64,000 bases of DNA from Timema cristinae (GCA_039000515.1 JBCFYV010000024.1:42791979-42855978), one strand, 5' to 3'; positions 12,801 through 22,004 are shown, numbered from the stretch's first letter. Made by a program: numbers and translations. Notes: generated by a model from the letters alone, not told the origin.

Positions 12801-13592
12801 ATAAATTTTCAAACATTATCTGTTAATTTTTAATTTTTACATGTCCAGCTACAAAATAGCTATAGGCTACATATATTCTAGCTATGTAAAAACTTTTACA
12901 AACTTTACATGCCCCTTAGTTAAAGTAACTTAACAATAAAAAATAGAAAGAAAATATTTAGTAGAATACAAAATTCACATTTGAATGAAAATAAATAGAA
13001 CATATTACTCGCGATAGCTATTGAGAGACCTGGACTTGTTTAAAATAATATAGTGTTTTTTTTTATATTTTAGGTTAAAATTATATCAACTTGGAGTGAA
13101 AAGTAAAAAGCTACCATTATTAAAATATGCTTACGTACCCTTGGGGGCATGGTGAAAGGTGAATTTTAAGGATATGCGCCAGAAATTGCATAGAGAACGA
13201 CTATTTGAAACCACGATACTCGTGGGGATCGGAACTATGTCCATGATTTTCAGGCCAAAACAAGGTCTTCACCTACTAAAAATAAGTAGAGAAAAACAAG
13301 TCTTAAAGTAATCATATCAAGAAGTTCGCTAAGTGCAAAATATGGAGTATTTGTGTAACTGCAAAATATAATAAAATTTAAGGCTATGCGTGGTAAGGGG
13401 AGAAGGAGCCTCACATTACACACAGGACAAATTTTATATCTCAAACCCCAAAGGGACAGCAACAAGTAGTTTATTTATAAAATTAATTTCAAATGACTGG
13501 GAGATCGAGGCTCGAATCTCGGTCGGGTGTTTTAAAAAGGGGGTTATTTTAAAACGGTTTTACAATCTCCCTCCACGCAATGCGGATATCAT

Positions 13593-13636
<44 letters not shown>

Positions 13637-16600
13637 CTTTCTAATCCCTAAAACCACTAGCGTAATTAACACATTAGCATATAACCCGACTGGGTAGTAA
13701 GTCGCGGTGCTAAAAAAATATCAAATATGACAGAAACCTCTTTTAAACGCTAATATAAAATGCATTTAAAATGTATTTTGATTGTCTAACAGATGGCAGA
13801 ACAAGCTCGATTTGTTATATATATATATATATTGTGTGTGTGTGTGTGTCCAAAATCCCGTGACTTTATGCATATCTTTTTTATAATATATAAATATTAA
13901 GTCAAGGGAATCAGACATTTTAAATTGTGTATGTACGAACATAATTCTTGAACAACTTACAGGGAATGGTGTGTAGTCAATTCTTGAACAACTTACAAGG
14001 AATGGTGTATAGTCAATTCTTGAACAACTTATAGGGAATGGTGTATAGTCAATTTTTGAACAACTTACAAGATGGTATATCAATCTTGAACAATTACAAG
14101 AATGGTGTATAGTCAATTCTTGAACAACTTACAAGGAATGGTGTATAGTCAATTCTTGAATAACTTACAAGGAATGGTGTATAGTCAATTTTTGAACAAC
14201 TTACAAGATGGTGTATATAGTCAATTCTTGAATAACTTACAAGGAATGGTGTATATCAATTCTTAAACAACTTACAGGGAATGGTGTATAGTCAATTCTT
14301 GAACAACTTACAGGGAATGGTGTATAGTCAATTTTTGAACAACTTACAAGATGGTGTATAGTCAATTCTTGAATAACTTACAAGGAATGGTGTATAGTCA
14401 ATTTTTGAACAACTTACAAGATGGTGTATAGTCAATTCTTGAACAACTTACAAGGAATGGTGTGTAGTCAATTCTTGAACAACTTACAAGGAATGGTGTA
14501 TAGTCAATTCTTGAACAACTTACAAGGAATGGTGTGTAGTCAATTCTTGAACAACTTACAAGGAATGGTGTATAGTCAATTCTTGAACAACTTACAGGGA
14601 ATGGTGTATAGTCAATTTTTGAACAACTTACAAGATGGTATAGTCAATTCTTGAACAACTTACTTACAAGGAATGGTTAATAGTCTAGTTTGCTCTTTAC
14701 TTTCACATCACATCAACAACATGGGGCCATACCTTATAATACGCCTCACTGAGTCCGTTTGACACAACATTTCAAAACGGATGAGAAATGGAATTTTTCC
14801 ATCACATTTCTTACACAAAGTCCCCCTCCCCAGCCCTTCCAAACTATGAGCCATGATGACCCCTAAAAATAGTTGGTAAAGGAATGTTTATTCTGTTTAA
14901 GACTTTGTAAAATGCAAGTATAACTTCATGCTAGTTTCTATTGGTGATGATTGTTTCAAAATGGTTTCTCACACTTGGGTAACAAGCTAATGTACAAAAA
15001 ATAAATAAAACAAATAGAGGGGGTATTTTTACTTGACGAGAGTAATACATTTAATTATTTTGGTGTGAAACAAAGTAAATTTCTATGAGCGAAAGTGAAA
15101 GAGCCAACATATTTTACCAGGAAAGGTATTTTTACATACCTTCCAGGTTCTCTTACATGCCACAATCGACACGGAACTGACAGCTTTACTTCCCCTACGA
15201 AGGAAGTTGTGCTACCGATTTTTATCGCTAAAGAAAAATCCCTCTACCCCGCTGGGTTTGAGCCCACAAACATAGGCATATTGAAAAATAATTTTATTTT
15301 CAATATATTATTATATTATAGTGATATATAATTGGTGTTTTTTATTATGAAAAGCTATTCAACAATTTGTGTGTGTGTAAATAGTGTAAACAAATTGTGT
15401 ACACTCGTTCCTATTTTATTGTTATTTTTTACATTTAACAACGAAGATTTCTTTAAAATCTCCATCTTGAGCTTGTTTATTTGAATTAAATATTAGAACT
15501 TAATATGATTTGCATTACACATTTCGTGTATTTAAATAAAATTCATATTCTGAAAATTGAAAAATGACACCTGGACACGGGAATCGAACCCGGGACCTTC
15601 GGTTAGTACGCCACTGCTCTTACCACTGAGCTATCCAGGATTCGTCCCGTGCCGATGGTCATTCTTCACTCATATTTTAAGGCAGTGTCTATGATGGACG
15701 TGTGGAAGTCGTCAGCCGAAGCCGAAGGTCCCGGGTTCAATTCCCGTGTCCAGGTGTCATTTTTCAATTTTCAGAATATGATATCTAAGAGGTGTTAAGC
15801 CTCACTAAAATGAATAGATGATAGCTTCAGCAATCTGATTCATTAATATATTAAATTAAATTCGCTATTTAAGTTCGACACCTTAGCTAAGTCAGCAGTA
15901 TGTCTGCCTACTAAGTTAAGGGTCTTGGGTTAAATTCCAGGAATGGTCAAAAACTGTATTTATCATTTCTAAAATTGGGGTTACACCTTTCAGAGGGATG
16001 AATTAATGGATTGTGTGTCTGTTCTAGAGTTAAGTTAGTTTGTAAGTCATGTGTTCTGAGAAATAAGACGCTTCATAAAGTGCATGTTAAATATCCCAAT
16101 TGTTGTTATTAGCACCGCGTCTTACTACCCGTTCAGGTTATACGCACTTACGCTAATGTGTAATGGTAGGGTGATTGTGAGATGAAATGAAGGACCTACA
16201 GTTTAACGTGGAATCCGAACCACGGTGGAGGCCTGGCATTCCCCACATTCACAAGATGTCTTGTCAGAGGTGAAGGAAGGGTTTGGTAATCAGATAAATC
16301 TGTACCGGGACCGAGGATTGAACCCCGGCCGCCAGCACAGAAGTCTGACACCTTACCCCTAGACCGCCAGGTCACCCTAATATCCCAATTAAATTCTCAA
16401 AATACACCAATGATATAGGCTGCAGACTGCTTAACAATAACAAAAAATTGAGAATGTAGATGAGTGGGGATGAAGGCCTAATTAATTACCATAACTAATT
16501 ATTTCAGTACAACACCATGCCTGAAGGTATTAACTCAACCATTTCCACTCAGATAAAATAGTCGATCACTGACTGACCTTTGTGCACGAAGCTCCTGACT

Positions 16601-19600
16601 GTGTTGGCTGTCTTGGTGTGCCTCCCAGGTAGCGCTAGTGAAGCTGTGTCGAGCGACAGCCCGGTCTGTCTCTGATACAGTTCCAACATGGCGTCCGGAA
16701 TCACCACCTTCAACCCACAACAACATATAAACACAATAAGACAATATAGTTTAACGTGGGGATGTAGGGGACGCGAGAAAAGGTCTGTGTGTTTTGCAGT
16801 TTTTTTTAATAGCAAAACATTTCGATGTCCGAAAATATATCAAAAATTGCTCCATTGGCAACATTTAGTTTTAATTTTCTTCCCATGACGATATCAACAG
16901 TTGTTGAATATCTGTCATTAAATGAGAAAATTTTTTTAAATGAAAATAAAAAGTTGTTATTAAATTCCATGACACCCTTGACAGATATTCAAGAATTGTT
17001 GATATCGTTATGTGAAGAAAATTAAAACTAAACGTTACCAATGAAGCAATATTTGATTTATTTTGGATAAAGAAATGTTATTCTACAAAAATCGCAAAAT
17101 CACTGGCCTTTTCTTGCGTCCCCTACATTCATAGTAACGGGACATCCATCTTTTCTTCTTCTTTTAGCACCACGTCTCACTAACCGTTCAGGTTATACGA
17201 TTATATACTAATTACGCTAATGGCTTTACGGATTAGGGAGGTTAGATTTAAAGGAAGTGTGCCTGCATTGGCGTGGAGTTATCGTGGAAAACCGTTATGT
17301 AAAAACCACCCTCAGTACACCGAACGAGATTAGATCCTCCTCCTATCATTAGCAGTCTAGTCCAACACGAGAGTAGCGCGTAAGATCACACAGCCATAGA
17401 AGTGGGTGACATCCATCTGGAGGATGGATAGAAACAGAAACTGCAGTCCGCTTTGATTACCACATGCTGCTTTGGCAATTTTTATATCATCACTTTTTTT
17501 TGTGGCTAAAATAAATAAAATATTGCTTCAGAAGTAGAATATAGTTTAATTTATTTCATTACCCGCTTCGGTGGTCACGTGCTCTAACGCGCTAGTATCG
17601 TGTTGGGCTAGAATGCCGAAAACGGGGAGATCAAGGTTTCGATCCCGGTTGGGTGCATTGAGAATGATAGTCATTAACTGTTGCTATAACCATGTGAAGA
17701 AAATTACACTCTATCTTTCTATTGGAGAAAAGATGGATTTATTTTTACAAAAAAAGTATTTACATAAAAAATTGCAAAAATTATTACCCTTCCTTGAGTC
17801 TCCTACAGCCCTACATTAATCTCAGCTTTCTAAATCGTAGCTGCTACTTCTTTATTCAAGTAGCTCCTCATTTGCTCTCAAGAGTCCTAGTTTGATTGAC
17901 CCCGTTCCTCAACCACTGCTTCATAGATGCATTTTAGAAGCGCCGGGAATTGAGCCCGTGATTTTTGGATCTATAGCCGGAATTTTGACCGCTAGACAAC
18001 ACAAGCGTTCAGATAGTATCATTACCTCTAAAATAATACTAATTATATAATAAAATGTTCTATTATTATTATTAGCGCCGCGTCTTACTACCCGTTCGGG
18101 TTATACGCACTTACGCTAATGTGTAATGGTAGGGTGATTGTGAGATGAATTGGAGACTTGCAGTTTAACGTAGAATCCGAACCACGGTGGAGGCCTGGCA
18201 CTCCACATATTAACAAGTTGTGATTAATACACGTATCATCAGAGACAAAGGAAGGGTTTGGTAATCAGATAAATCTGTGCCGGGACTGAGGATTGAACTC
18301 CGGACTCCAGCACAGAAGTCGACACCTTACCCCTAGACCACCAGGTCACCAAAAATGTTCTAAATGACCGCAAAAAATAAAATGTTTATATTTTCAAAAA
18401 GGTACTCACTATCTATATAGCCCTACTAAATAACTATACTCAAAAACATTTAAAAAAATACAGATATACTCTTTTGGTTTTAATCGAGAGGGGTGTCAAA
18501 GCTTCTCAATCTTTTGTGTGCGGGTAAAACCTCGATAATCAGGACTATGGTTACGTTTGTTTTACTTATTGTTGATTATAGGCATCAAAGCTTCTTCAAA
18601 CCCCTTCCAACAGATTCAGGAGCATCCATTTCAATTATAGTTGGAGTGATTAAAAAAAAATATCATCCATGTAAGTAAAATACGGTAAAATCCAACATAT
18701 ACATAAATTATATTTGCTACATGATTTTTTTAAAATGTTATTCTAGTTTATTGGTCATTATCGTTAATCCGGAATATCTTCTCCCTCAAACCGCTTTAAA
18801 CCGGATTATCATAAATTTTGGAACCTATTCCTACTAAACTTTCGAGTCTATGTGCAAATTACTCTAATGTGTAAAAGGTTGGATTTAAAAGAAATATACC
18901 CGCAATTACGTGGAGATTGGAAAAACCTTTATGGGAAAAATACCTTAAGAACACTCAACCGGTTTTCAAAGCCCGAACTCCTCATCATCGGCAATCAAGT
19001 CTATTACGAAAGTGACGCCTTAGGCTAGGGCCATACTTGCGACCTGATCGCCGCGACCAGCACGCAGTACCTTGTTATACATGAAGGTGACCGTACTACG
19101 CGACTACAACCTAGCGACGGCAACTTGGGTCGCAAACGGGAACGAATGCGAGTCTCCCATGTAAATAACATAGATTGACGCTCTTGACGCGACGTTATGC
19201 GTCACGGCGACCAGGTCGCAAATATGGCCGTAGTATTAGATCAATCAGCCACCAAAACGGGTCCAGAATTATTGGAGTTTTACTGTACTTTGCTTGCAAA
19301 GATTTTGGGACTCCTTAAGTACAGAGAGTTTACAAACTAAAAGAACTATGCCTGCCCCCAATCGAGCCGTGACTTGAACCTGGTACACACAGCCCCACTC
19401 CACCCCCTCTTCTAAGAACACCGTCGCAGTTGCTGTGGAAGTAACGTAAGGTTACCTTGCTCCTGTCGAGACGGGGGCGCCTCTTGAAGCCAAACAAAGA
19501 CATGAGATTTGTCTCGACGCTGTTCAGCATGTCAGCGTCCATGGCGCGTCCCTTCTGCTGCTGCCTGGTGGGCGTCTGAGAGGCGTCAGTCACTGGGGGT

Positions 19601-19652
19601 AGGGCACGAGAAGCGTCGTGAGCACGGGGAGAACCATCAGCAGTCCGCGCAT
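9498..19652 (-). CDS. dpp: decapentaplegic / BMP2/4-type TGF-beta ligand, four coding exons
   Basis: Secreted TGF-beta superfamily ligand (BMP2/4/Dpp class). In insects it signals through type I and II receptor kinases and Mad to pattern the dorsoventral axis and appendages. The gene reads right to left as exon 1 (19652-19456 from the ATG), exon 2 (16707-16578), exon 3 (10804-10356) and exon 4 (9897-9498). Introns of 2748, 5773 and 458 nt have GT/AG ends and phases 0, 1 and 1. The order is signal peptide, LAP/prodomain, R-Y-K-R furin site, then a seven-cysteine domain ending GCGCR. Exons 1, 3 and 4 each lack one base; with one base added in each, the total is 1179 nt, or 392 residues, normal for the family. 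Retained introns rule out a processed pseudogene. The orthology is confident from the [20 protein letters not shown] block and the ending. Whether the indels are real is open. Confidence 0.95.
10356..10804 (-). CDS. dpp: dpp exon 3: main prodomain exon, one base short
   Basis: Acceptor ttgttacag ends at 10805 and the donor is GACG|GTGAGG at 10355. The first frame reads [19 protein letters not shown] and continues to [11 protein letters not shown]. The second frame takes up with D-P-V-S-K and carries [13 protein letters not shown], a [15 protein letters not shown] block, H-V-R-L-R-R-S and LFAYTDDG. All are recognisable Dpp prodomain blocks. The frame changes at about 10692, next to CGGATCC, where one more G restores continuity. 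With that base the exon is 450 nt. The final G joins GC of exon 4 to make Gly (D-D-G-K-N-S). Confidence 0.9.
10872..10960 (+). mobile_element. LINE 3'-end fragment in dpp intron 2
   Basis: gttcaatgacaaaaggaatg followed by gacctgtcgtaagacagaac matches the 3' end of the LINE relic at 29310-29565, where the same tail follows a reverse-transcriptase C-terminus. Confidence 0.65.
11515..12200. repeat. 33-bp minisatellite in dpp intron 2, about 20 units
   Basis: The unit is gttaggattgtgttgtgtca then tatgttctgttat (33 bp), with g/t variants at ttgtg versus gtgtg and atgtt versus atttt. It is flanked by ggttaggttagg-type sequence at both ends. The unit length is a multiple of three and stop-free in several frames, which creates long spurious open frames on both strands. 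Confidence 0.97.
12491..12632. repeat. 37-bp tandem repeat, four copies
   Basis: Unit ctttgtccgcgttttacttt then ctaattggcccactcag, four diverged copies within dpp intron 2. Confidence 0.85.
13498..13713 (+). mobile_element. SINE-B, 5'-truncated, with internal (AT)n
   Basis: Starts at the B-box region (gctcgaatctcgg), continues through tctccctccacgcaa, then an (AT)n run at 13590-13632, and ends with the shared tail gggtagtaagtcgcggtgct. Confidence 0.8.
13816..13849. repeat. (AT)n/(GT)n compound microsatellite
   Basis: tatatatat followed directly by tgtgtgtgtgtg. Confidence 0.9.
13945..14682. repeat. 36-bp minisatellite in dpp intron 2, about 20 units
   Basis: Unit cttgaacaacttacaaggaa then tggtgtatagtcaatt, with shorter units lacking gga and variants attcttg/atttttg, tacaagg/tacaggg and gtgtgt/gtgtat. 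Open frames here are artefacts of the period. Confidence 0.96.
15060..15275 (-). mobile_element. SINE-C copy
   Basis: The minus strand begins with a tRNA-like head (gggctcaaacccagcgggg, B-box like) and carries agcgataaaaatcgg, then ttccttcgtaggggaagta and ccgtgtcgattgtgg. It matches the copies at 20685-20910 and 63770-63970. Confidence 0.7.
15536..15785. mobile_element. tRNA-like foldback element, short copy
   Basis: Inverted arms of about 60 bp: attctgaaaattgaaaaatg... at the left is mirrored by ...catttttcaattttcagaat at the right. The left arm holds a minus-strand tRNA-like unit at 15566-15641 with an A box (tagctcagtggtaagagc) and B box (ggttcgattcc). The right arm keeps only the tRNA 3' half. 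Lies in dpp intron 2. Confidence 0.85.
15873..15947 (+). repeat. tRNA-like sequence (SINE-D head)
   Basis: caccttagctaagtcagcag and gggttaaattcc resemble A and B boxes. The same unit appears inverted at 41457-41530 as agctcagtcgata-type head with gggttcgattcctgg. No intact anticodon stem is seen, so I treat it as a SINE head rather than a tRNA gene. Confidence 0.5.
16102..16378 (-). mobile_element. SINE-A, full length
   Basis: Perfect 12-bp target duplication aatatcccaatt at 16090-16101 and 16379-16390. On the minus strand it shows the complete tRNA-derived head, body and shared tail. Inside dpp intron 2, 190 nt downstream of exon 2. Confidence 0.95.
16578..16707 (-). CDS. dpp: dpp exon 2: prodomain segment
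   Basis: 130 nt coding [16 protein letters not shown] and then [18 protein letters not shown]. This matches the conserved Dpp/BMP2/4 prodomain block (V-P-x-x-M-L-x-L-Y, then N-T-V-R-S-F). The acceptor AAG ends at 16708 after a T/G-rich stretch. The donor is AAAG|GTCAGT at 16577. The 5' phase is 0, matching exon 1. The 3' phase is 1: the leftover G joins AG of exon 3 to give the Glu of H-K-E-S-R. No indel is seen here. A palindromic MITE lies 55 nt upstream in the intron. Confidence 0.92.
16763..17128. mobile_element. MITE-1, complete snapback copy beside dpp exon 2
   Basis: Terminal arms tgtaggggacgcgagaaaag and (inverse) ttcttgcgtcccctaca. Nearly the whole element is an inverted repeat, with inner arms gttgttgaatatctgtca and tgacagatattcaagaattg. 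It has no coding capacity; the open frames across it are by-products. Its edge is 55 nt from the exon 2 acceptor. Confidence 0.9.
17152..17407 (-). mobile_element. SINE-B, full length
   Basis: Target duplication gacatccatct at 17141-17151 and 17408-17418. The minus strand reads cttctatggctgtgtgatc at the head, through the body, to the shared tail gaacggttagtgagacgtgg. Inside dpp intron 1, immediately next to MITE-1. Confidence 0.9.
17558..17681 (+). mobile_element. SINE-B 5' half
   Basis: cccgcttcggtggtcacgtg, then gtgttgggctagaatgccga, then the B box region with cggttgggtgcattgag. It stops abruptly where MITE-1 sequence begins. Confidence 0.8.
17682..17818. mobile_element. MITE-1 fragment, one arm
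   Basis: ttgctataaccatgtgaaga, then aaaattacactct and the outer arm ending ttccttgagtctcctaca. The other arm is absent. Confidence 0.75.
17937..18008 (-). repeat. tRNA-like sequence, degenerate
   Basis: The minus strand reads ttgtctagcggtcaaaattc and cgggctcaattcccggcg, an A-box and B-box pair in tRNA-Glu/Asp-like arrangement. Stems are poor. Probably a SINE head. Confidence 0.4.
18063..18351 (-). mobile_element. SINE-A, full length
   Basis: Target duplication aaaatgttcta at 18052-18062 and 18352-18362. Carries the longer body variant with the ttgtgattaatacacg block. Confidence 0.94.
18838..19262 (-). mobile_element. SINE-B interrupted by MITE-3
   Basis: SINE-B sequence runs 18838-19022 and resumes at 19239-19262 (cagccaccaaaacgggtc matches the family 5' end). 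Between them lies the TIR element at 19023-19235. Confidence 0.8.
19023..19235. mobile_element. MITE-3, PIF/Harbinger-like
   Basis: 213 bp with terminal inverted repeats gggccatacttgcgacctga and, inverse, ggccatatttgcgacctggt. It is flanked by TTA at 19020-19022 and 19236-19238. A 3-bp TTA duplication is typical of PIF/Harbinger. No transposase fragment is present. Superfamily assignment is inference. Confidence 0.7.
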
Positions 19653-19666
19653 TGTCGGTCACACTC
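19456..19666 (-). CDS. dpp: dpp exon 1: 5' UTR end, signal peptide, start of prodomain
   Basis: A pyrimidine-rich acceptor (tctcttgttgcag) ends at 19667, so the exon starts at 19666 with 14 nt of 5' UTR, which implies an upstream non-coding exon. I chose the ATG at 19652-19650 because it opens a classic signal peptide: M-R-G-L-L then a hydrophobic [10 protein letters not shown] core. That frame hits TGA right after a run of five C (plus-strand G run 19595-19599). The next frame carries the rest, including the family motif [12 protein letters not shown], up to the donor GTAACC at 19455. One extra C in the run joins the frames and makes the exon 198 nt (66 codons, phase 0). Opening at an upstream ATG in the second frame would lose the signal peptide, so I reject it. 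Confidence 0.88.
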
Positions 19667-19680
19667 CTGCAACAAGAGAA
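19667..19680 (-). promoter_or_regulatory. splice acceptor of a dpp 5' UTR intron
   Basis: The minus strand reads ttctcttgttgcag directly before the short leader and ATG of exon 1. It has a polypyrimidine tract and an AG, so at least one non-coding exon lies upstream. Its partner donor was not identified. Confidence 0.7.
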
Positions 19681-19737
19681 CGTGCGGTTTCTTTCATAAG
19701 AGTCAACGATTAGTTCAACCACAGTCTTACTCGTGAG

Positions 19738-19905
19738 GCTGAGGGGTGGTGAACAGTGGGTATGAGGCTGGGGATACAGTGATACAGTGGGTATGAAGCT
19801 GAGGGTGTGATACAGTGGGTATGAAGCTGAGGATACCAGTGAATGACAGTGGGTATGAAGCTGGGATACCAGTGATACAGTGGGTATGAAGCTGAGGGGT
19901 GCCAG
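19738..19905. repeat. ~30-bp tandem repeat 5' of dpp exon 1
   Basis: Five or so imperfect units of cagtgggtatgaagctgagg with spacers of variable length. It lies in the inferred 5' UTR intron, starting about 70 nt from the acceptor. Confidence 0.85.
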
Positions 19906-20114
19906 TTATACATTAGTAGGGATTATTTGATCATTTTTTTGCCGTGACCTTGTTAAAAGCTGATTTTATTTTTTGGGGAAAGGCTAGATCTATGATGATT
20001 TAAAGATTTACTTCTATTTCCGAACATAATTTTAAATATATTAGAAAAACTAGGACAGATTTTGAGCGTGTAGTGTTCGCTATTTCACGGCAATGACTTA
20101 TGAAAACCGACCAT

Positions 20115-20180
20115 GTTATTGCAGAGGATTGAACCCAGGCCTGCCTCTCAAGGATCTGAGCCGCTCTAGGAAACTTGGCC
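20115..20180 (-). repeat. tRNA-like sequence, Ser/Leu-like
   Basis: The minus strand reads ggccaagtttcctagagcgg and later gggttcaatcctctgc, A- and B-box like. The acceptor stem is not intact. Treated as a SINE-type relic. Confidence 0.4.
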
Positions 20181-20269
20181 ACAACACGTTGACCTCCGTA
20201 TCATAGCACCGGCCACTTTCTAACGAGTCTACACACGACTTCACATTCGATGACATCAAGACTAATCAA

Positions 20270-20522
20270 GAATACCGGCTGATAACAGTCCAATTTTCAT
20301 AGGAAAGGCCCTTTATAAAACAAGAACATGTATCTTTTCTGCTGAAATTGACAACATTTCACTACAATAATTAAATTATATTATTAGTGTTATTTTACAG
20401 GCATTGATATAATCTAACATAAGTTACATCTGCAGATCTCAATGTGAGAGTTTATCTAGTAACTTTTCTAGCTGTCAGATGAAGGACCTTCCTATAAAAA
20501 TTGGGACTGTACAAGGTACAAA
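20270..20522 (-). repeat. dispersed repeat F copy and fragment
   Basis: agtccaattttcataggaaa at 20287-20306 is one terminus. At 20390-20522 gttattttacaggcattgat through agctgtcagatgaaggacc to aaaattgggactgt is a second, more complete copy. Related stretches lie at 44235, 45170, 55920 and 57055. Confidence 0.55.
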
Positions 20523-20524
20523 TG

Positions 20525-20581
20525 TAGTAGTAGTAGTAGTAGTGTAGTAGTAGTAGTAGTAGTAGATAGTAGTAGTAGTAT
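20525..20581. repeat. (GTA)n microsatellite
   Basis: Imperfect tagtagtag run. Confidence 0.95.
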
Positions 20582-20684
20582 GGGTTACACTTGGCCTGCT
20601 TTAAAGTTACTTACAATGTCGTGATAAATCGAAGATTTAATTTCATTTTCATTTATTTGAGGGATTAAAAGTGCACTTTCTGAA

Positions 20685-20912
20685 CTGTTTGATTATATCA
20701 GAGCACGATAATTTCTATGAGCGAGTGAGAAAGGGTCCATCAATTTTGCCGGTAAAGGTATTAACACATACCCTCCAGGGTTCTTTTACAAGCCACAGTT
20801 TACATGGTAATGACGGCCCTACTTCCCCTTCCCCTCCGAAGGAAGTTGTGCTACGGATTTTTATCGCTCAAGTAAAAACCGTTGACTTCGGCTGGGTTTG
20901 AACTCACAAACA
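20685..20912 (-). mobile_element. SINE-C copy
   Basis: The minus strand starts ttgtgagttcaaacccagcc (B-box like), runs through gagcgataaaaatccg and ccttcggaggggaagggga, and ends near ttcactcgctcatagaaatt. Confidence 0.75.
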
Positions 20913-20924
20913 TTGGGTTCTGAG

Positions 20925-21075
20925 GTGATCACTTTACACCAAGACTCTTCCTAAACGGTTTACCAATCTCCCTCCACACAAATTCGGGTACACTTCCTCT
21001 AAATTCAACCTTACTTATCCGTAACAAATAAGTGTAGCTTAGACCATATACATGTATCCCGAACGAGATATATGT
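20925..21075 (+). repeat. SINE-B fragment
   Basis: cttcctaaacggtttaccaa then tctccctccacacaaattcg matches the SINE-B body; the tail is decayed to atcccgaacgagat. Confidence 0.7.
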
Positions 21076-21244
21076 CTACATGTTATGTGTAGAGCCATAG
21101 AAAATAGTTTTGAGCTCATCCCAATAAACACCAAACTCGTGTACTGTTAAAAGTGTTGTCGATATTTAACTTAAGTGCAACATTTGATTGGCACTATTTC
21201 ATCTGTTTAATTAGTCCCCTTAAGGTGTGAGTGTAGAGAATAAG

Positions 21245-21622
21245 AGTTAAAGGCAGTAGTTTTTTTTTTTGCAGTGTTTATATCAAAATATTATTTTTTG
21301 GTCAAACGAAAATAAAATAATTCACCAACAGAAAAGTAAAGTTTAATTTTCTTCCCAAGATTATATCAACAGTATTTTTGAATACATGTCAAGGGTGTCC
21401 TAGAATTTAATGACAAACTTTCTCTCTTCATTTAAAAAAAGTCTGTCATCTAATGCCGCTATGTTTATGACATGCATTCAACAAATGTTGATATTTGACT
21501 ATGTGAAGAAATGTAAATTATGTTTCTACTGGAGCAACATTTTATTTATTTTGGGCCAAAAAGTTGTTGATATAAAGCCTCAAAAATAAAATTACTACCC
21601 TTAGCTCGCGTTCCCTACAATT
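21245..21622. mobile_element. MITE-1, old copy
   Basis: Both arms are recognisable: gtttaattttcttcccaaga and aacaaatgttgatatttgac, with the terminus gctcgcgttccctac. Diverged compared with 16763-17128. Confidence 0.8.
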
Positions 21623-21984
21623 CCACCTTAACAAGAGTTTCGTTCGCCTAGTCCAGAGTAGTTCTCAAAAAGGTCCCCTCGGAATCTAGAGTAGGTCTTA
21701 TATTTATCTACAAAGAGCCAACAAGCACCAAGCAGTCTGGACCGCCTAGATACACGCACGCACGCACTCACACGTACACACATCTCTTGCACAGGTGCCT
21801 CTCTGCTGCCTGGAGAGTTCATTGGAACCAAACCCCCACCCCACCCCTCCTCCCGACAGTGATTTCTCCACCATAAAACCTGTTTTCAAGTCTCAAGGAT
21901 CAACCAAGATTTGGACACTGCTTATTAACTCCAAATAAATGATTCTCAAAGAATGGTAAGAAGTAAAATAATTTTGTTTACAAA

Positions 21985-22004
21985 ACTCCCCCCCCCCCCC
22001 CCCC
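21985..22004. repeat. poly-C tract
   Basis: A homopolymer of about 18 C, a likely site of length errors. Confidence 0.9.

Noticed and set aside
14421..14654. 77-codon frame with a 12-residue repeat
   Set aside because: Product of the 36-bp minisatellite; period divisible by three.
15566..15641. tRNA-like unit with good A and B boxes, possible tRNA gene
   Set aside because: The anticodon stem does not pair well, and the same unit recurs inside inverted-repeat elements, so it belongs to a mobile family.
16825..17025. 66-codon plus-strand frame
   Set aside because: Lies wholly inside the MITE-1 palindrome.
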